64,000 nucleotides of DNA from NCBI RefSeq assembly GCF_002441885.1, contig NZ_JXJT01000004.1, positions 1-64,000 on the forward strand, read 5' to 3'. The notes under the pieces are model-generated. The model worked only from the letters and a program-made list of their open reading frames with translations. It did not search any database and was not told where the DNA came from. The translations under genes and the position numbers were made by a program. The DNA is from Pseudolactococcus chungangensis CAU 28 = DSM 22330 (GTDB lineage: Bacteria > Bacillota > Bacilli > Lactobacillales > Streptococcaceae). This document shows positions 46,938 to 58,615 of the stretch, piece after piece (positions within the stretch are counted from its first letter, which is position 1; every line of letters begins with the position of its first letter).

Positions 46938-47810
46938 ATGACTTTGACAATATCAGTACCCGCAACATCAGCTAATCTTGGACCAGGCTTTGACTCTGTT
47001 GGACTAGCGGTTAATCTTTATTTGACAATTGAGGTATTGGAGCCAACAACTCACTGGTATATCCAGCATGAGTTGGGGGCAGAAGTACCGTCTAATGAAC
47101 GGAATTTGTTACTTGAGACTGCCTTACAGGTGCTTCCGAGCTTACAGCCTCACAAAATAAAAATGCTTAGTGAGATACCACTGGCACGTGGTCTTGGATC
47201 TTCTAGTTCAGTTATTGTTGCAGGGATTGAACTCGCCAACCAACTTGGTCAGCTTAATTTGTCAGGTGCTGATAAGTTAGCGATTGCTACCAAAATCGAA
47301 GGGCACCCTGATAATGTTGCCCCTGCAATTTTTGGCAATTTAGTCATTGCTAATAGCATCGACGGAAAAACAAATCATGTCACGGCACCAATGCCAGAGA
47401 CTGGTTTACTTGCGTTTATTCCAGATTATGAACTGAAAACGAGTGATTCTCGTCAGGTGCTACCTAGTGAATTTACCTATCATGATGCAGTGGCAGCTAG
47501 TGCAATTGCTAACGTTGCGATTGCAGCACTTTTAACAGGTGATATGGCACTTGCCGGTCAACTCATGGAGCAAGATTTATTCCATGAAAGTTATCGTGGT
47601 AAGCTTGTGCCAGAAGTTTCTAAAATCCGAGAAATAGGACATGCTCAAGGGGCTTATGCGACATATTTATCTGGCGCTGGACCAACGGTTATGATTATGA
47701 TGCCATTAGATAAATTGGAAACAATTAAGTCAAAACTTGATGCACAAAAATTTTCAGGTCAGTTATTAGAATTGACAGTCGATACTCAAGGTACTAAAGT
47801 CGTACATTAA
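46938..47810 (+). CDS. thrB: Homoserine kinase
   Basis: Phosphorylates homoserine on the way to threonine. GHMP-kinase motifs: [17 protein letters not shown] at the N-terminus, the ATP loop [11 protein letters not shown] (about 82-92) and GAGPTVMIM near the end. At 290 aa it is normal. It is the second gene of the hom-thrB operon; thrC is not adjacent. Confidence 0.96.
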   Translation: MTLTISVPATSANLGPGFDSVGLAVNLYLTIEVLEPTTHWYIQHELGAEVPSNERNLLLETALQVLPSLQPHKIKMLSEIPLARGLGSSSSVIVAGIELANQLGQLNLSGADKLAIATKIEGHPDNVAPAIFGNLVIANSIDGKTNHVTAPMPETGLLAFIPDYELKTSDSRQVLPSEFTYHDAVAASAIANVAIAALLTGDMALAGQLMEQDLFHESYRGKLVPEVSKIREIGHAQGAYATYLSGAGPTVMIMMPLDKLETIKSKLDAQKFSGQLLELTVDTQGTKVVH

Positions 47811-48023
47811 GTGTTATATGGATACTATCAAGTTTATCTTTAAATCAAATACTAAAAATTGTACGTTAATCAGTCATCTTACGCATAAAATTAGAATTTT
47901 TACGGTCTTGTTGAATCTTGAACTCGTGGAAATTCTATTTTTAATTTTACAAGGACATGATTGAGGGTATATAAAATAAGGAAGACTAGAAATAAATAAT
48001 TTGATAGTCAAAAGGGGGAATAT

Positions 48024-48911
48024 GTGAAAAAAGGTTTATTATTGGCGTTTGGCTCTTATATTGCTTGGGGGTTTCTCTCCATATTTTGGAAATTACTGAG
48101 TGGAGTTGATGCCTACGAAGTTTTCTCTTATCGAATATTGTCAACGATGTTGACCATGTTGCTTTATTTCCTCTTTTTTGGTCGAATGAAAAAGTTAAAA
48201 ACTGAGATATCGGGTTTACTTGCGAATAAATCTGAATTACTCTCAATGATTTTGGCAAGTTTTCTGATTTCAATTAACTGGCTCGTTTTTATTTACGCAG
48301 TTGGTCATGGTCAAGCAACAGCCGCAAGTCTGGGCTATTATATCAACCCTCTGTTTTCTGTTTTATTGGCTGTTATCTTTCTCAAAGAAAAGTTGGAAAA
48401 CTTCACCAAGATATCACTTGCATTTGCTCTATTAGGTGTCTTAATTTTAACAATTCAAAGTGGGCATTTACCGATTATATCAATTCTATTGCCCATTTCA
48501 TTTGGCACTTATGGCTTGATAAAGAAAAACGTGACAATCTCAAGTGATGTTGCTATGTTTGTGGAAACAATCATTGTGACACCCTTTGTATTAATATTTA
48601 TTCTATTTTTTGCTAAGCACACACCAAGTGATTATACAGTTTCTCAAATTATCTATCTGATTTTATCAGGGATTATAACAGCTATTCCTTTGCTTTTATT
48701 TGCAGAGGCGTTGAAACAAGCTCCGCTTAACGTCGTTGGATTTGTGCAATATATCAATCCGACGATACAATTGGCAGTGGCGATATTCCTTTTCCATGAA
48801 ACCTTTAAACTAGAAAACTTATATGGTTTTACAGCCATTTGGCTTGCCATCATTGTCTTTACAATCGGACAAGTTATGTTGATGAAAAAGACTAAAAATA
48901 TGGTAAAATAA
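48024..48911 (+). CDS. rarD: EamA-family transporter RarD
   Basis: A 295-aa membrane protein with ten predicted helices in two EamA repeats. The N-terminus (GLLLAFGSYIAWGFLSIFWK) and the segments VGHGQATAASLGYYINPLFS and VGFVQYINPTIQLAVAIFLF are RarD hallmarks. The GTG start at 48024 has AGGGGG upstream. The substrate of RarD proteins is not established. Its own promoter (TATAAAAT near 47970) is likely, and a terminator lies at 48911. The 213 bp before it hold nothing else I can identify. Confidence 0.9.
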   Translation: MKKGLLLAFGSYIAWGFLSIFWKLLSGVDAYEVFSYRILSTMLTMLLYFLFFGRMKKLKTEISGLLANKSELLSMILASFLISINWLVFIYAVGHGQATAASLGYYINPLFSVLLAVIFLKEKLENFTKISLAFALLGVLILTIQSGHLPIISILLPISFGTYGLIKKNVTISSDVAMFVETIIVTPFVLIFILFFAKHTPSDYTVSQIIYLILSGIITAIPLLLFAEALKQAPLNVVGFVQYINPTIQLAVAIFLFHETFKLENLYGFTAIWLAIIVFTIGQVMLMKKTKNMVK

Positions 48912-48945
48912 TAGTGTTGTACCCTTTGGTACAAGCTATTTTTTA
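48911..48945 (+). terminator. Terminator after rarD
   Basis: TTGTACC pairs with GGTACAA over a 4-nt loop, with extra flanking pairs (TAG/CTA), then T residues. Confidence 0.82.
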
Positions 48946-49000
48946 TGTGATGACTAGATGAGTCTTGCACGAAAAAATTTTTGATACGAAAAGAGCAAAT

Positions 49001-49915
49001 ATGTTAACTCAAAATGAAATACTTGAAAAATTTCCGGAATTGACAATGAAATTTAATGAACCACTCTCCAATTATACTTATACGAAAGTTGGCGGACCAG
49101 CTGATTTTCTTGCTTTTCCGAGAGATAAATATCAATTACAAACATTGGTTAAACTTGCCAATGAAACGCAGACACCTTTCATCGTTTTAGGCAATGCTAG
49201 TAATCTTATCGTTCGAAACGGTGGTATTCGTGGTTTCGTTATTCTACTCGAAAAAATGAACACGATTCGTGCCAATGGTTATGTAATTGAAGCGCAGGCA
49301 GGTGCTAGTTTAATCAATACGACACAAGTCGCTTTAGACAATTCATTGACAGGCTTTGAATTTGCCTGTGGTATTCCAGGGTCAGTTGGTGGTGCTGTCT
49401 TTATGAATGCAGGTGCTTACGGTGGGGAGATTGCAACAGTCCTATCTAGCATTCAAGTCATGGACCAATCAGGTGATATTTTCGTGATTTCTGCAGAAGA
49501 TATGCAGTTTGGCTACCGTAAATCAATCCTGCAAAGTCAGCAATATATTGCTTTATCTGCAAAATTTTCGTTAAGCAGTGGGGATTATGAAGTGATAAAG
49601 TCTGAAATGGCACGATTGACGCATTTGCGAGAATTAAAACAGCCACTGGAATTTCCAAGTTGTGGCTCTGTATTTAAGCGACCAGTTGGCTACTTCGCTG
49701 GTCAATTGATTCAAGATGCAGGCCTGCAAGGTCATCAGATTGGTGGCGTTCAAGTCTCTAAAAAGCACGCTGGCTTTATGGTCAATGTTGATAACGGTAC
49801 TGCCAAGGACTATGAGGAGTTAATTGCCTACGTCATTGCGCAAGTCAAAGTATCTTCTGGTGTGACATTAGAACCGGAAGTACGCATTTTAGGAGAAGAA
49901 AAAATTGACGACTAA
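49001..49915 (+). CDS. murB: UDP-N-acetylmuramate dehydrogenase
   Basis: FAD enzyme that completes UDP-MurNAc synthesis for peptidoglycan. [11 protein letters not shown] (about 27-37), LGNASNLIV (about 66), [20 protein letters not shown] (about 121-140) and a C-terminal catalytic Glu region ([11 protein letters not shown]) are visible. ATG 49001 is preferred to an upstream TTG at 48965 because it has AAAAGAG upstream and gives a normal 304-aa protein. The end overlaps potA by 11 bp, the murB-pot linkage known in lactococci and streptococci. Confidence 0.95.
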   Translation: MLTQNEILEKFPELTMKFNEPLSNYTYTKVGGPADFLAFPRDKYQLQTLVKLANETQTPFIVLGNASNLIVRNGGIRGFVILLEKMNTIRANGYVIEAQAGASLINTTQVALDNSLTGFEFACGIPGSVGGAVFMNAGAYGGEIATVLSSIQVMDQSGDIFVISAEDMQFGYRKSILQSQQYIALSAKFSLSSGDYEVIKSEMARLTHLRELKQPLEFPSCGSVFKRPVGYFAGQLIQDAGLQGHQIGGVQVSKKHAGFMVNVDNGTAKDYEELIAYVIAQVKVSSGVTLEPEVRILGEEKIDD

Positions 49916-51056
49916 CCCAATCATTGAATTCAAGAATGTGTCTAAGTCCTTTGAAGACAACGGTCAACTCATTCTCAGAGATATTAATTTTGAGTTAGAG
50001 GCGGGAAAATTTTATACGCTTTTAGGCGCATCGGGATCAGGTAAATCAACAATCCTAAATATTATTGCAGGTTTGACTGACGCAACGACTGGTGATATTT
50101 ATCTTGATAATGAGCGTATTAACGACATACCAATCAATCAGCGTGATGTGCATACTGTTTTCCAAAATTACGCCTTATTGCCTCATAAAAATGTGTTTGA
50201 TAATATTGCCTTTCCTTTAAAAATTCGCAAGGTTGAAAAATCACAGATTGAAAAACGTGTGCTAGATGCACTCAAAATGGTCCGTTTGACAGGTTTTGAA
50301 AACCGACGTATTCAAAAATTATCTGGAGGTCAGCGTCAGCGTGTCGCGATTGCGAGAGCAATTGTCAATCAACCCAAGGTTGTTTTACTAGATGAACCTT
50401 TGAGCGCCCTTGATTTGAAACTACGGACTGAAATGCAGTACGAACTTCGGGCGCTACAACAAAAACTAGGTATTACATTTATTTTCGTCACGCATGACCA
50501 AGAAGAAGCGCTAGCAATGAGTGATTGGATATTTATCATCAATGATGGTGAGATTGTTCAATCAGGAACACCAGTTGATATTTATGATGAGCCGATTAAT
50601 CGCTTTGTGGCAAATTTTATTGGTGAATCTAATATCATCTCAGGCATTATGATAGATGATTATCTGGTCGAGTTTAATGGTAAAAGATTTGAATCTGTCG
50701 ATGGTGGGATGAGAAAAAATGAACCAGTTGAGGTTGTCATTCGACCAGAAGATTTAAGATTGACGCTACCAGATGAAGGAAAGCTAATTGTTAAGGTACA
50801 AACGCAACTTTTCCGTGGTGTGCATTATGAAATCATCGCAGTTGACGAGCTCGGACAAGAGTGGATGATTCATTCAACACGACGTGCAATTGTTGGAGAA
50901 GTGATTGGTCTTGATTTCGAATCGGAAGATATTCATATCATGCGCCTCAATGAAACAGAAGAAGAATTTGATGCTCGGATTGAAGAATATGTAGATGAAG
51001 AGGTCGTTGAAGCTGGTTTAATCAATGCAATTGAAGAGGAAAACATCAAAGAATGA
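49905..51056 (+). CDS. potA: Spermidine/putrescine ABC transporter ATPase
   Basis: ATP-binding subunit of the polyamine importer. Walker [10 protein letters not shown] (about 38-46), signature [14 protein letters not shown] (about 141), Walker [15 protein letters not shown] and a C-terminal TOBE domain (about 280-350) are present, followed by an acidic tail. TTG start inside murB, with AGGAGAAG upstream. At 383 aa it is complete. It is separated from potB by an extra membrane-protein gene. Confidence 0.95.
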   Translation: MTTNPIIEFKNVSKSFEDNGQLILRDINFELEAGKFYTLLGASGSGKSTILNIIAGLTDATTGDIYLDNERINDIPINQRDVHTVFQNYALLPHKNVFDNIAFPLKIRKVEKSQIEKRVLDALKMVRLTGFENRRIQKLSGGQRQRVAIARAIVNQPKVVLLDEPLSALDLKLRTEMQYELRALQQKLGITFIFVTHDQEEALAMSDWIFIINDGEIVQSGTPVDIYDEPINRFVANFIGESNIISGIMIDDYLVEFNGKRFESVDGGMRKNEPVEVVIRPEDLRLTLPDEGKLIVKVQTQLFRGVHYEIIAVDELGQEWMIHSTRRAIVGEVIGLDFESEDIHIMRLNETEEEFDARIEEYVDEEVVEAGLINAIEEENIKE

Positions 51057-51146
51057 AAAAGGGATGGTTTATTGATACATCTGCATGATTGATAAGTTTA
51101 CCCAGCTGAAGGAAAGCTAATTAGCTGATTTATAATAGGGGGGGAA

Positions 51147-52331
51147 ATGAAGAAATATATTGAGGTACCAGATACACTCTCAGAAGTACTGAACGGTGAT
51201 GAAGATGACTTGATTTTGGAAGCTGTTGATAATGGGTTTTTAATCAAATTAAAAAGTGCCTCAATGAGCAATCGTCAAAATTTCTCTTTAAGACATCTAC
51301 TAATGCCAAGTTTATTTGCTTGGCTTATGGCGTTGATGACTTTCTTGATCACTCAAAAATCACAAATTTCTTTTACCGGCGACGATGTGATTTCCGTTGC
51401 TCATGCAAGTACGATTTTCGGCATATTCACAGGTTTTATTTCGTTCATTTTAGCTTATCGAAAAACACCGCATGCTCGGAATAAGCAATCTTGGTTGACG
51501 AAAATGCGAGAAACATTGACCTTATCTTTAACCTATTCTTTAGTGACCTTAGCAGTGACTGTTATGACATTTTATATTATGCGCCACACCTTTAGTGGGG
51601 TTAGTTTTGACCCAGTGACGGCCTCGTTATTTGTTCTAGCCTTTTCAGCAGTTATCAATTTCGTTTTAATTTCTTCTGCCGTGTCTGTCAAGGTATCTAA
51701 TCTAATCACTATGCTATTTGTTACCTTCATTGGTGGCGTCCTCGTCGCTATGGCTTTGAATAATCAACGAGACTGGTGGCAATTTAATTTTAGTTTTTTA
51801 GGGACCTACGAGGCTAAAAAACATTGGGAATTTAATATGACGCTGATTTTTTCAGCACTCATTTTACTGACGATTACTGACTACTTGTTTTCAGAGTTTT
51901 CACAAAGTACCTATTACACTAAAAAAAGTACAGTCGTTCGATTCTTCTATTATTTAATTGCAGTCTTAATTGCCTGTGTCGGGATTTTCCCAGCTAATAG
52001 TTATTCATGGACGATGACCGTGCATAACTTGTCTGCGTTCGGTATCGTTATTTGTATCATTGTTTTAATTTTACTTTTAAAATGGCTCATACCAGATATT
52101 TCTAAAGAATTTCTCGTATTTTCTGCTATCACGCTTGGTTTACTCATGTTATCTGCCTTTTTATTTTTAGGGATTCATTATCTGTCTCTGACATTTTTTG
52201 AAATCATCGCCTTTGTTATTGCCTTTATCTGGCTAGTGATGTTGATTAATGCGATTCAAGATTTGTCGCAATCACATCGTCGCTGGCAACTTAAACTTGT
52301 CGATATGACACCAAAAAAACTTTATGACTAA
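51147..52331 (+). CDS. Unknown multispanning membrane protein inserted in the pot operon
   Basis: A 394-aa protein. A soluble N-terminal part of about 45 residues (MKKYIEVPDTLSEVLNG onward) precedes about ten hydrophobic helices arranged in two groups; the C-terminal helices around FLGTYEAKKHWEFNMTLIFS recall DUF998-type proteins, though I cannot confirm that. GGGGGG precedes the ATG. It overlaps potB by 8 bp, so it is translated with the transporter. It is not part of any standard pot operon and could be an accessory transporter or an unrelated passenger. Confidence 0.7.
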   Translation: MKKYIEVPDTLSEVLNGDEDDLILEAVDNGFLIKLKSASMSNRQNFSLRHLLMPSLFAWLMALMTFLITQKSQISFTGDDVISVAHASTIFGIFTGFISFILAYRKTPHARNKQSWLTKMRETLTLSLTYSLVTLAVTVMTFYIMRHTFSGVSFDPVTASLFVLAFSAVINFVLISSAVSVKVSNLITMLFVTFIGGVLVAMALNNQRDWWQFNFSFLGTYEAKKHWEFNMTLIFSALILLTITDYLFSEFSQSTYYTKKSTVVRFFYYLIAVLIACVGIFPANSYSWTMTVHNLSAFGIVICIIVLILLLKWLIPDISKEFLVFSAITLGLLMLSAFLFLGIHYLSLTFFEIIAFVIAFIWLVMLINAIQDLSQSHRRWQLKLVDMTPKKLYD

Positions 52332-53124
52332 AAAAATACAACTATCCGCTATTCCTTATTGTCTTTGGCTATTCTTATTTGTTCTAGCCCCCATTGCTTT
52401 ATTGGTTTATAAATCATTTTTCGATATTGATGGCAATGTGACTCTGGCTAATTATGGGACGTATTTCACCAGTTGGACTTATCTGAAAATGTCCGTGAAT
52501 TCTGTGATTTATGCCGCTATTATTACGGCAGTGACACTTATCATCAGCTATCCAACTGCCTATTTTTTGACGAAATTAAAACATAAACAACTTTGGTTGA
52601 TGTTGATTATTTTACCTACCTGGATTAACCTCTTACTCAAAGCCTACGCATTTATTGGGATTTTCGGACAATCTGGTGCGGTTAACGGTTTCCTGAACTT
52701 TATGGGACTTGGTAGTCAACAAATCTTGTTTACCGATTTTTCTTTTATTTTTGTTGCTGCTTATATTGAAATTCCTTTCATGATCCTACCTATTTTTAAT
52801 GCGATAGATGAGATTGATGGTAATTTGATTAAAGCTGGTTATGATTTAGGAACAACACGGTTTCAAAATTTCACACAAATTATTTTCCCACTTTCTATGA
52901 ACGGTGTTAGATCAGGTGTTCAAGCTGTTTTTATCCCAAGTCTAAGCTTATTCATGCTGACGCGATTAATCGGTGGTAACCGCGTGATTACTTTGGGGAC
53001 TGCCATTGAGGAACATTTCCTTGTCACCCAAAACTGGGGTATGGGCGCAACCATCGGCATGGTCCTCATTATCACGATGTTTGTTGTGATGTTCTTAACA
53101 CGGGAGAGAGGTAGCAAAGCATGA
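52324..53124 (+). CDS. potB: Spermidine/putrescine ABC transporter permease PotB
   Basis: A 266-aa permease with six helices. The N-terminal YCLWLFLFVLAPIALLVYKS and the EAA-type loop near 175 (DEIDGNLIKAGYDLGTTRFQ) are typical of PotB. It overlaps the preceding membrane-protein gene by 8 bp and potC by 4 bp (ATGA). Confidence 0.94.
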   Translation: MTKKIQLSAIPYCLWLFLFVLAPIALLVYKSFFDIDGNVTLANYGTYFTSWTYLKMSVNSVIYAAIITAVTLIISYPTAYFLTKLKHKQLWLMLIILPTWINLLLKAYAFIGIFGQSGAVNGFLNFMGLGSQQILFTDFSFIFVAAYIEIPFMILPIFNAIDEIDGNLIKAGYDLGTTRFQNFTQIIFPLSMNGVRSGVQAVFIPSLSLFMLTRLIGGNRVITLGTAIEEHFLVTQNWGMGATIGMVLIITMFVVMFLTRERGSKA

Positions 53125-53903
53125 AACGACGTTTTAAATTTGAAAATGCCTATTTGATTTTTGTTTTTGCTCTTTTGTACTTGCCTATTTTTTATCTAAT
53201 TATTTATGCCTTTAATAAAAATGGCAATATGAATGCTTTTACCGGCTTTACTTTCGAATATTTTCAAGCTTTATTTGCTGACCATCGCTTGATCTTAATT
53301 GTCGTTCAGACCTTTTTACTTGCTTTCCTATCAGCATTTATTGCGACAATTATTGGAACTTTTGGGACAATCTATATTCATCAAGTAAAAAAGAAACGTC
53401 AGAATACTATTTTATCACTTAATAATGTCTTGCTGGTTTCACCTGACGTCATGATTGGTGCGAGTTTTCTGATTCTGCTAACATCAATTGGTTTTAAACT
53501 AGGTTTTGCCTCTGTCTTGATGGCACATATCGCCTTTTCTATTCCTATCGTTGTACTCATGGTGCTACCCCGTTTGCAGGAAATGGATCAGGATATGATC
53601 AATGCAGCCTATGATTTAGGAGCCACACAACGCCAAACGATGACAGAAGTCATCTTGCCGTTTTTGACACCAGGCATTATCGCTGGCTTTTTCATGGCCT
53701 TTACCTATTCTTTGGATGATTTCGCGGTCACTTTCTTTGTCACAGGCAATGGTTTCTCGACTTTATCAGTCGAAATCTACTCGCGCGCCCGTCAAGGCAT
53801 TTCGCTTGAAATCAACGCGTTATCTGCATTAGTGTTTATACTTTCAATTTTGCTTGTAATCGGTTATTATATGATTATGAGGAGCGCAGATGAAGACAAA
53901 TAA
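53121..53903 (+). CDS. potC: Spermidine/putrescine ABC transporter permease PotC
   Basis: A 260-aa permease with six helices; the PotC hallmarks YLPIFYLIIYAFNKN, the EAA loop MDQDMINAAYDLGATQRQTM and YSLDDFAVTFFVTG are present. Coupled to potB by a 4-bp overlap. Its end overlaps the TPM-domain gene by 14 bp. Confidence 0.95.
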   Translation: MKRRFKFENAYLIFVFALLYLPIFYLIIYAFNKNGNMNAFTGFTFEYFQALFADHRLILIVVQTFLLAFLSAFIATIIGTFGTIYIHQVKKKRQNTILSLNNVLLVSPDVMIGASFLILLTSIGFKLGFASVLMAHIAFSIPIVVLMVLPRLQEMDQDMINAAYDLGATQRQTMTEVILPFLTPGIIAGFFMAFTYSLDDFAVTFFVTGNGFSTLSVEIYSRARQGISLEINALSALVFILSILLVIGYYMIMRSADEDK

Positions 53904-54714
53904 ATTTACCCAAAAAATCATCTTCATGACCATCATGCTAGTAGCTTTAGCTGGTATTTTCGGCTTTTTTAAGTGGCAAGGTGACCATAAAGCTGGTGAA
54001 GCAGTATCGAAAATTACCTGGCAAGAACATACCTATATTTATGACCAGGCTGATTTATTATCCGATACGACTAAAAATGACTTGAATCATCAACTTGAAA
54101 ACCTAGATGTGAGTAAAAAAGCTCAGATTATTGTTTTAACAGTTGATACGTTGAAAAATAAAACGATTCAAGAATATGCCAATACGGTCTTTAATCAAAC
54201 AGGTATTGGAGATAAGGAGAGTGATAACGGCTTACTCATGCTCATTGCAAAGGATGAGAAAAAAGTATGGGTGGAGGTTGGTCAAGGCCTCGAGGGAGAG
54301 TTGAACGACGGCAAAGTCGGTCGAATTTTAGACAATGACTTTGTCCCCTATCGTACCAAAAATGATTATGATACTGCAGTTTCTCAAACCATTACAGCAT
54401 TTTCAGATGTCTTAACTGGCAATGCTAATAGTGAGCAAACATCTGAATCACCTTCTCATCATGATTATGAGAATAATCAAGAACAATCTTCGGGTAATTC
54501 AATAGGTGGTTTGATTGTTTTCGGGATTATATTTATTTTTATTTTAGGTATGATTTTAACCGGACATGGCGATATCCTTCTGTGGATTCTCATTGCGATT
54601 TTCAATAATCGTGGTGGTGGCTCAGGAGGCTATGGTGGTGGTTCTGGTGGGTCATCAGGTGGTGGCGGCGGCTTTGGCGGCGGTTCTTCATCGGGTGGCG
54701 GAGCTGGTCGATAA
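53890..54714 (+). CDS. TPM-domain (YgcG-like) membrane protein
   Basis: A 274-aa protein with an N-terminal membrane helix, an external TPM domain (about 50-175, starting YIYDQADLLSDTTK and with SDNGLLMLIA), a second membrane region (about 205-240) and a Gly/Ser-rich tail ending GGGAGR. TPM proteins commonly pair with LemA, as here. Its start lies inside potC, so it belongs to the transcript. The biochemical role is uncertain; assembly or repair functions have been suggested for TPM proteins elsewhere. Confidence 0.85.
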   Translation: MKTNKFTQKIIFMTIMLVALAGIFGFFKWQGDHKAGEAVSKITWQEHTYIYDQADLLSDTTKNDLNHQLENLDVSKKAQIIVLTVDTLKNKTIQEYANTVFNQTGIGDKESDNGLLMLIAKDEKKVWVEVGQGLEGELNDGKVGRILDNDFVPYRTKNDYDTAVSQTITAFSDVLTGNANSEQTSESPSHHDYENNQEQSSGNSIGGLIVFGIIFIFILGMILTGHGDILLWILIAIFNNRGGGSGGYGGGSGGSSGGGGGFGGGSSSGGGAGR

Positions 54715-54737
54715 GACACTCATTTAAATAAGTGTCT
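54714..54737 (+). other. Hairpin between the TPM and lemA genes
   Basis: A 7-bp perfect stem (AGACACT/AGTGTCT) begins inside the TPM-gene stop codon. No T run follows, so it is more likely an attenuator or mRNA-processing site than a terminator. Confidence 0.45.
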
Positions 54738-54766
54738 GACTTTACAAAATAGGAAAGAGAAAAAAG

Positions 54767-55351
54767 ATGAATTTTATTAAAAAGAATGGTTTAGTTGTAG
54801 GTATATTAGCAGTACTTGTCATTGTGATTGTTGCATTTTTCAGCATTGGCAATGGGATTACAAAAGAAGAAAACAGTGTAGATTCAGCCTATGCTGATAT
54901 TGATACGCAATTACAACGTCGGAATGATTTAATTCCTAACTTGGTTGAAACAGTTAAGGGTTATGCTGAACATGAAGAAAAAATCTTTACGGCAATATCT
55001 ACGGCGCAAAGTGCGATGAGTAAAGCTGAAACTGTTACAGATAAAGCGGCAGCTAACGACCAAGTTAGTTCAGCTTTGAATGGTTTATTACGCTTGCAAG
55101 TTAGCTATCCTGATATCAAGGCGGATAAACAATTTACGCAGTTATCAGATGAATTAGCCGGTACTGAAAATCGTATTGCAGTAGCACGAACGCGTTATAA
55201 CGATACGGTGAAATCTTACAATACAAAAATTTCACTTTTTCCAACTTCTATTGTAGCGGGTATGCGTGGCGCAACTAAAAAAGACTACTTTAAAGCTGCT
55301 GGCTCTGCTAAAGATGCACCAAGTGTTAACTTTGGTGATAGCAGTAAATAA
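54767..55351 (+). CDS. lemA: LemA family protein
   Basis: A 194-aa protein with an N-terminal membrane helix and the LemA helical bundle: QRRNDLIPNLVETVKGYA (about 50-67), LQVSYPDIKADKQFTQL (about 109) and the ARTRYNDTVKSYN helix near 142 are diagnostic. GGAAAGAG precedes the ATG. It lies between the TPM gene and potD, and its stop directly abuts the potD start. Confidence 0.92.
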   Translation: MNFIKKNGLVVGILAVLVIVIVAFFSIGNGITKEENSVDSAYADIDTQLQRRNDLIPNLVETVKGYAEHEEKIFTAISTAQSAMSKAETVTDKAAANDQVSSALNGLLRLQVSYPDIKADKQFTQLSDELAGTENRIAVARTRYNDTVKSYNTKISLFPTSIVAGMRGATKKDYFKAAGSAKDAPSVNFGDSSK

Positions 55352-56425
55352 ATGAAAAGATTAGTCTACTTTATGGGGGGAGTTCTCGCCATTATTGCTG
55401 TGCTTGGGTTGTTATCCGTTAAATTATCCGCTGATAGCGGCAGTTCAGCGATTAATAACCAGCTTACCATTTACAACTGGGGTGATTATATCGATGAAAG
55501 TTTACTGAAAAGTTTCGAAAAAGAAACGGGTTACAAGGTTAACTATGTGACTTTTGATTCGAATGAGGCGATGTACACGAAGATTAAGCAGGGTGGCACA
55601 ACTTATGATATCGCGATTCCCAGTGAGTACATGATTGATAAGATGAAGTCAGAAAAACTGTTAAATAAGCTTGACCATTCTAAAATTAAAGGGTTGGAGA
55701 ATATCGACCCTAGGTTCTTAAATCAGAGTTTTGATGCTGACAATGCCTACTCGATTCCATATTTTTGGGGAACGCTTGGGATTATCTATAATGATGAGAA
55801 GGTTAAAACACCACCCGCGCATTGGCGAGATTTGTGGTCGCCTGAGTATAAAAACAATCTGATGTTGATTGATGGGGCGCGTGAAGTGATCGGTCTTGCG
55901 CTTAATGAGCAAGGTGATAGTGTCAATTCGAAAGATATGGGGCAATTAAATAAGGCTTATAATCATCTCAAGTCATTAACACCTAATGTCAAGGCAATCG
56001 TTGCTGACGAAATCAAGCAGTATATGATTAACAATGAAGCTGCTGTTGCGGTCACTTTTTCAGGGGAAGCAGCTGAAATGGTGAGTGAAAATGAGCATCT
56101 GCATTATATTGTGCCGAGTGAAGGCTCAAATCTCTGGTTTGACAATATCGTGATTCCTAAGACGGCTAAAAATTATGATGCAGCTTATGCCTTTATCAAT
56201 TTTATGTTAAAACCTGAAAATGCAGCTAAAAATGCTGAGTATGTTGGCTATGCCACACCAAATATGAAAGCTAAAGCCATACTTCCTAAGGCAATGACGT
56301 CAGATAAAGCTTTCTATCCAGATGCGACAGCCATGAAGAATTTGGAAGTTTATCAAAATCTTGGTCCTGAATATTTAGGGATTTACAATGATTTATTCTT
56401 GGAGTTTAAGATGTATCGGAAGTAG
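55352..56425 (+). CDS. potD: Spermidine/putrescine-binding protein PotD
   Basis: Extracellular polyamine-binding protein. The N-terminal hydrophobic segment has no lipobox cysteine, so it is held by an uncleaved anchor or released. LTIYNWGDYIDESLL and FDSNEAMYTKIKQGGTTYDI are typical of PotD, as are the aromatic residues that line the polyamine pocket (YFWGTLG, NLWFDNIVIP). At 357 aa the length is normal. Its start abuts the lemA stop, so it likely depends on read-through from that gene. Confidence 0.95.
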   Translation: MKRLVYFMGGVLAIIAVLGLLSVKLSADSGSSAINNQLTIYNWGDYIDESLLKSFEKETGYKVNYVTFDSNEAMYTKIKQGGTTYDIAIPSEYMIDKMKSEKLLNKLDHSKIKGLENIDPRFLNQSFDADNAYSIPYFWGTLGIIYNDEKVKTPPAHWRDLWSPEYKNNLMLIDGAREVIGLALNEQGDSVNSKDMGQLNKAYNHLKSLTPNVKAIVADEIKQYMINNEAAVAVTFSGEAAEMVSENEHLHYIVPSEGSNLWFDNIVIPKTAKNYDAAYAFINFMLKPENAAKNAEYVGYATPNMKAKAILPKAMTSDKAFYPDATAMKNLEVYQNLGPEYLGIYNDLFLEFKMYRK

Positions 56426-56433
56426 GTGACAAA

Positions 56434-56694
56434 ATGACCTCTGACTTAATGAATATTCCTGGTATCGGTGTAAAGATGTCCAATCACCTGATAAAAGCAG
56501 GCTTTCCAACGATTGCCTCTTTGAGAGGTCACAGCCCAGAAGAAATTTATGCTGCGGATTGTTTAGCACAAGGATTGGGGGAAGGCGAACTAGATAGATG
56601 CGTTCTCTATACTTACCGCTTAGCCGTAACCTATGCTAATCACGATGGTGAACTGCCTGCTGATAAGCAAAATTGGTGGGATTGGAAGGATTGA
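56434..56694 (+). CDS. Helix-hairpin-helix protein (Cdd1/TfoX C-terminal-like)
   Basis: An 86-aa protein whose first half is a helix-hairpin-helix (MNIPGIGVKMSNHLIKAGF) and whose second half (LDRCVLYTYRLAVTYANH, then WWDWKD) resembles the Cdd1 or mitomycin-resistance family. It starts 8 nt after potD and could be co-transcribed. A DNA- or RNA-binding role is plausible but unproved. Confidence 0.8.
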   Translation: MTSDLMNIPGIGVKMSNHLIKAGFPTIASLRGHSPEEIYAADCLAQGLGEGELDRCVLYTYRLAVTYANHDGELPADKQNWWDWKD

Positions 56695-56708
56695 TAAATG
56701 AAGAATTG

Positions 56709-56728
56709 CCGAGGAGACTCGGTTTTTT
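56709..56728 (+). terminator. Terminator of the murB-pot transcript
   Basis: CCGAG-GAGA-CTCGG followed by six T residues, 14 nt after the helix-hairpin-helix gene. Confidence 0.85.
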
Positions 56729-56759
56729 CATGGCTGATAGCACGACATACGCAAAGATA

Positions 56760-58142
<1,383 letters not shown>

Positions 58143-58158
58143 TATATAAAGGTTTTTT

Positions 58159-58193
58159 GAGCAATTTCGGTTCTGCTGAGATTGCTCTTTTTT
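58159..58193 (+). terminator. Terminator after the rRNA methyltransferase
   Basis: GAGCAAT pairs with ATTGCTC around a 15-nt partially paired loop, then T residues. Confidence 0.78.
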
Positions 58194-58396
58194 GATGTAT
58201 TCGGGTGATTTATGGCTTGACCATGGAGTAGTTAAAATGCCTAGAAAGGCTTTGAGTAGGCGATTTGTAAACGTGGAGTATTTGTTTTGGAAGTTCTAAA
58301 AATAGACTAAAGTGTCAAAGATTACTGGTCTATTACTTGATAAATAGGAAATAGTATGGCTATATGGTAGTACCAAAAGAAATGGAGGGATTACTT

Positions 58397-58600
58397 ATGG
58401 ATAATATAGATGGAAAATTATTTGATTCTCTACCAGCAAAGGTACAATTTTGTATTTTAGAATATATCATTGATTCTGCGCTTCGTCAGGGTTATGCTTT
58501 TCAAGTACAGTGTTTACTTGAAATGTATGAATATAGAAGAACTATGGGATTTGCTACGCATGTGGTATTTGTCGAGTTGCTTTCAAATGTGGGAGCTTAA
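58397..58600 (+). CDS. Hypothetical small protein
   Basis: A 67-aa frame; ATG 58397 has GGAGGG 8 nt upstream and is preferred over a GTG at 58364. The product is helical, with no membrane segment (LPAKVQFCILEYIIDSALRQ), and I do not recognise it. A terminator hairpin follows 16 nt after the stop, which supports a discrete transcription unit. Confidence 0.5.
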   Translation: MDNIDGKLFDSLPAKVQFCILEYIIDSALRQGYAFQVQCLLEMYEYRRTMGFATHVVFVELLSNVGA

Positions 58601-58615
58601 CATATAAAGGTTTAT

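Noticed and set aside
47811-48023. Possible gene remnant between thrB and rarD
   Set aside because: The 213-bp AT-rich stretch shows no frame or motif I can identify beyond a likely rarD promoter near 47970.
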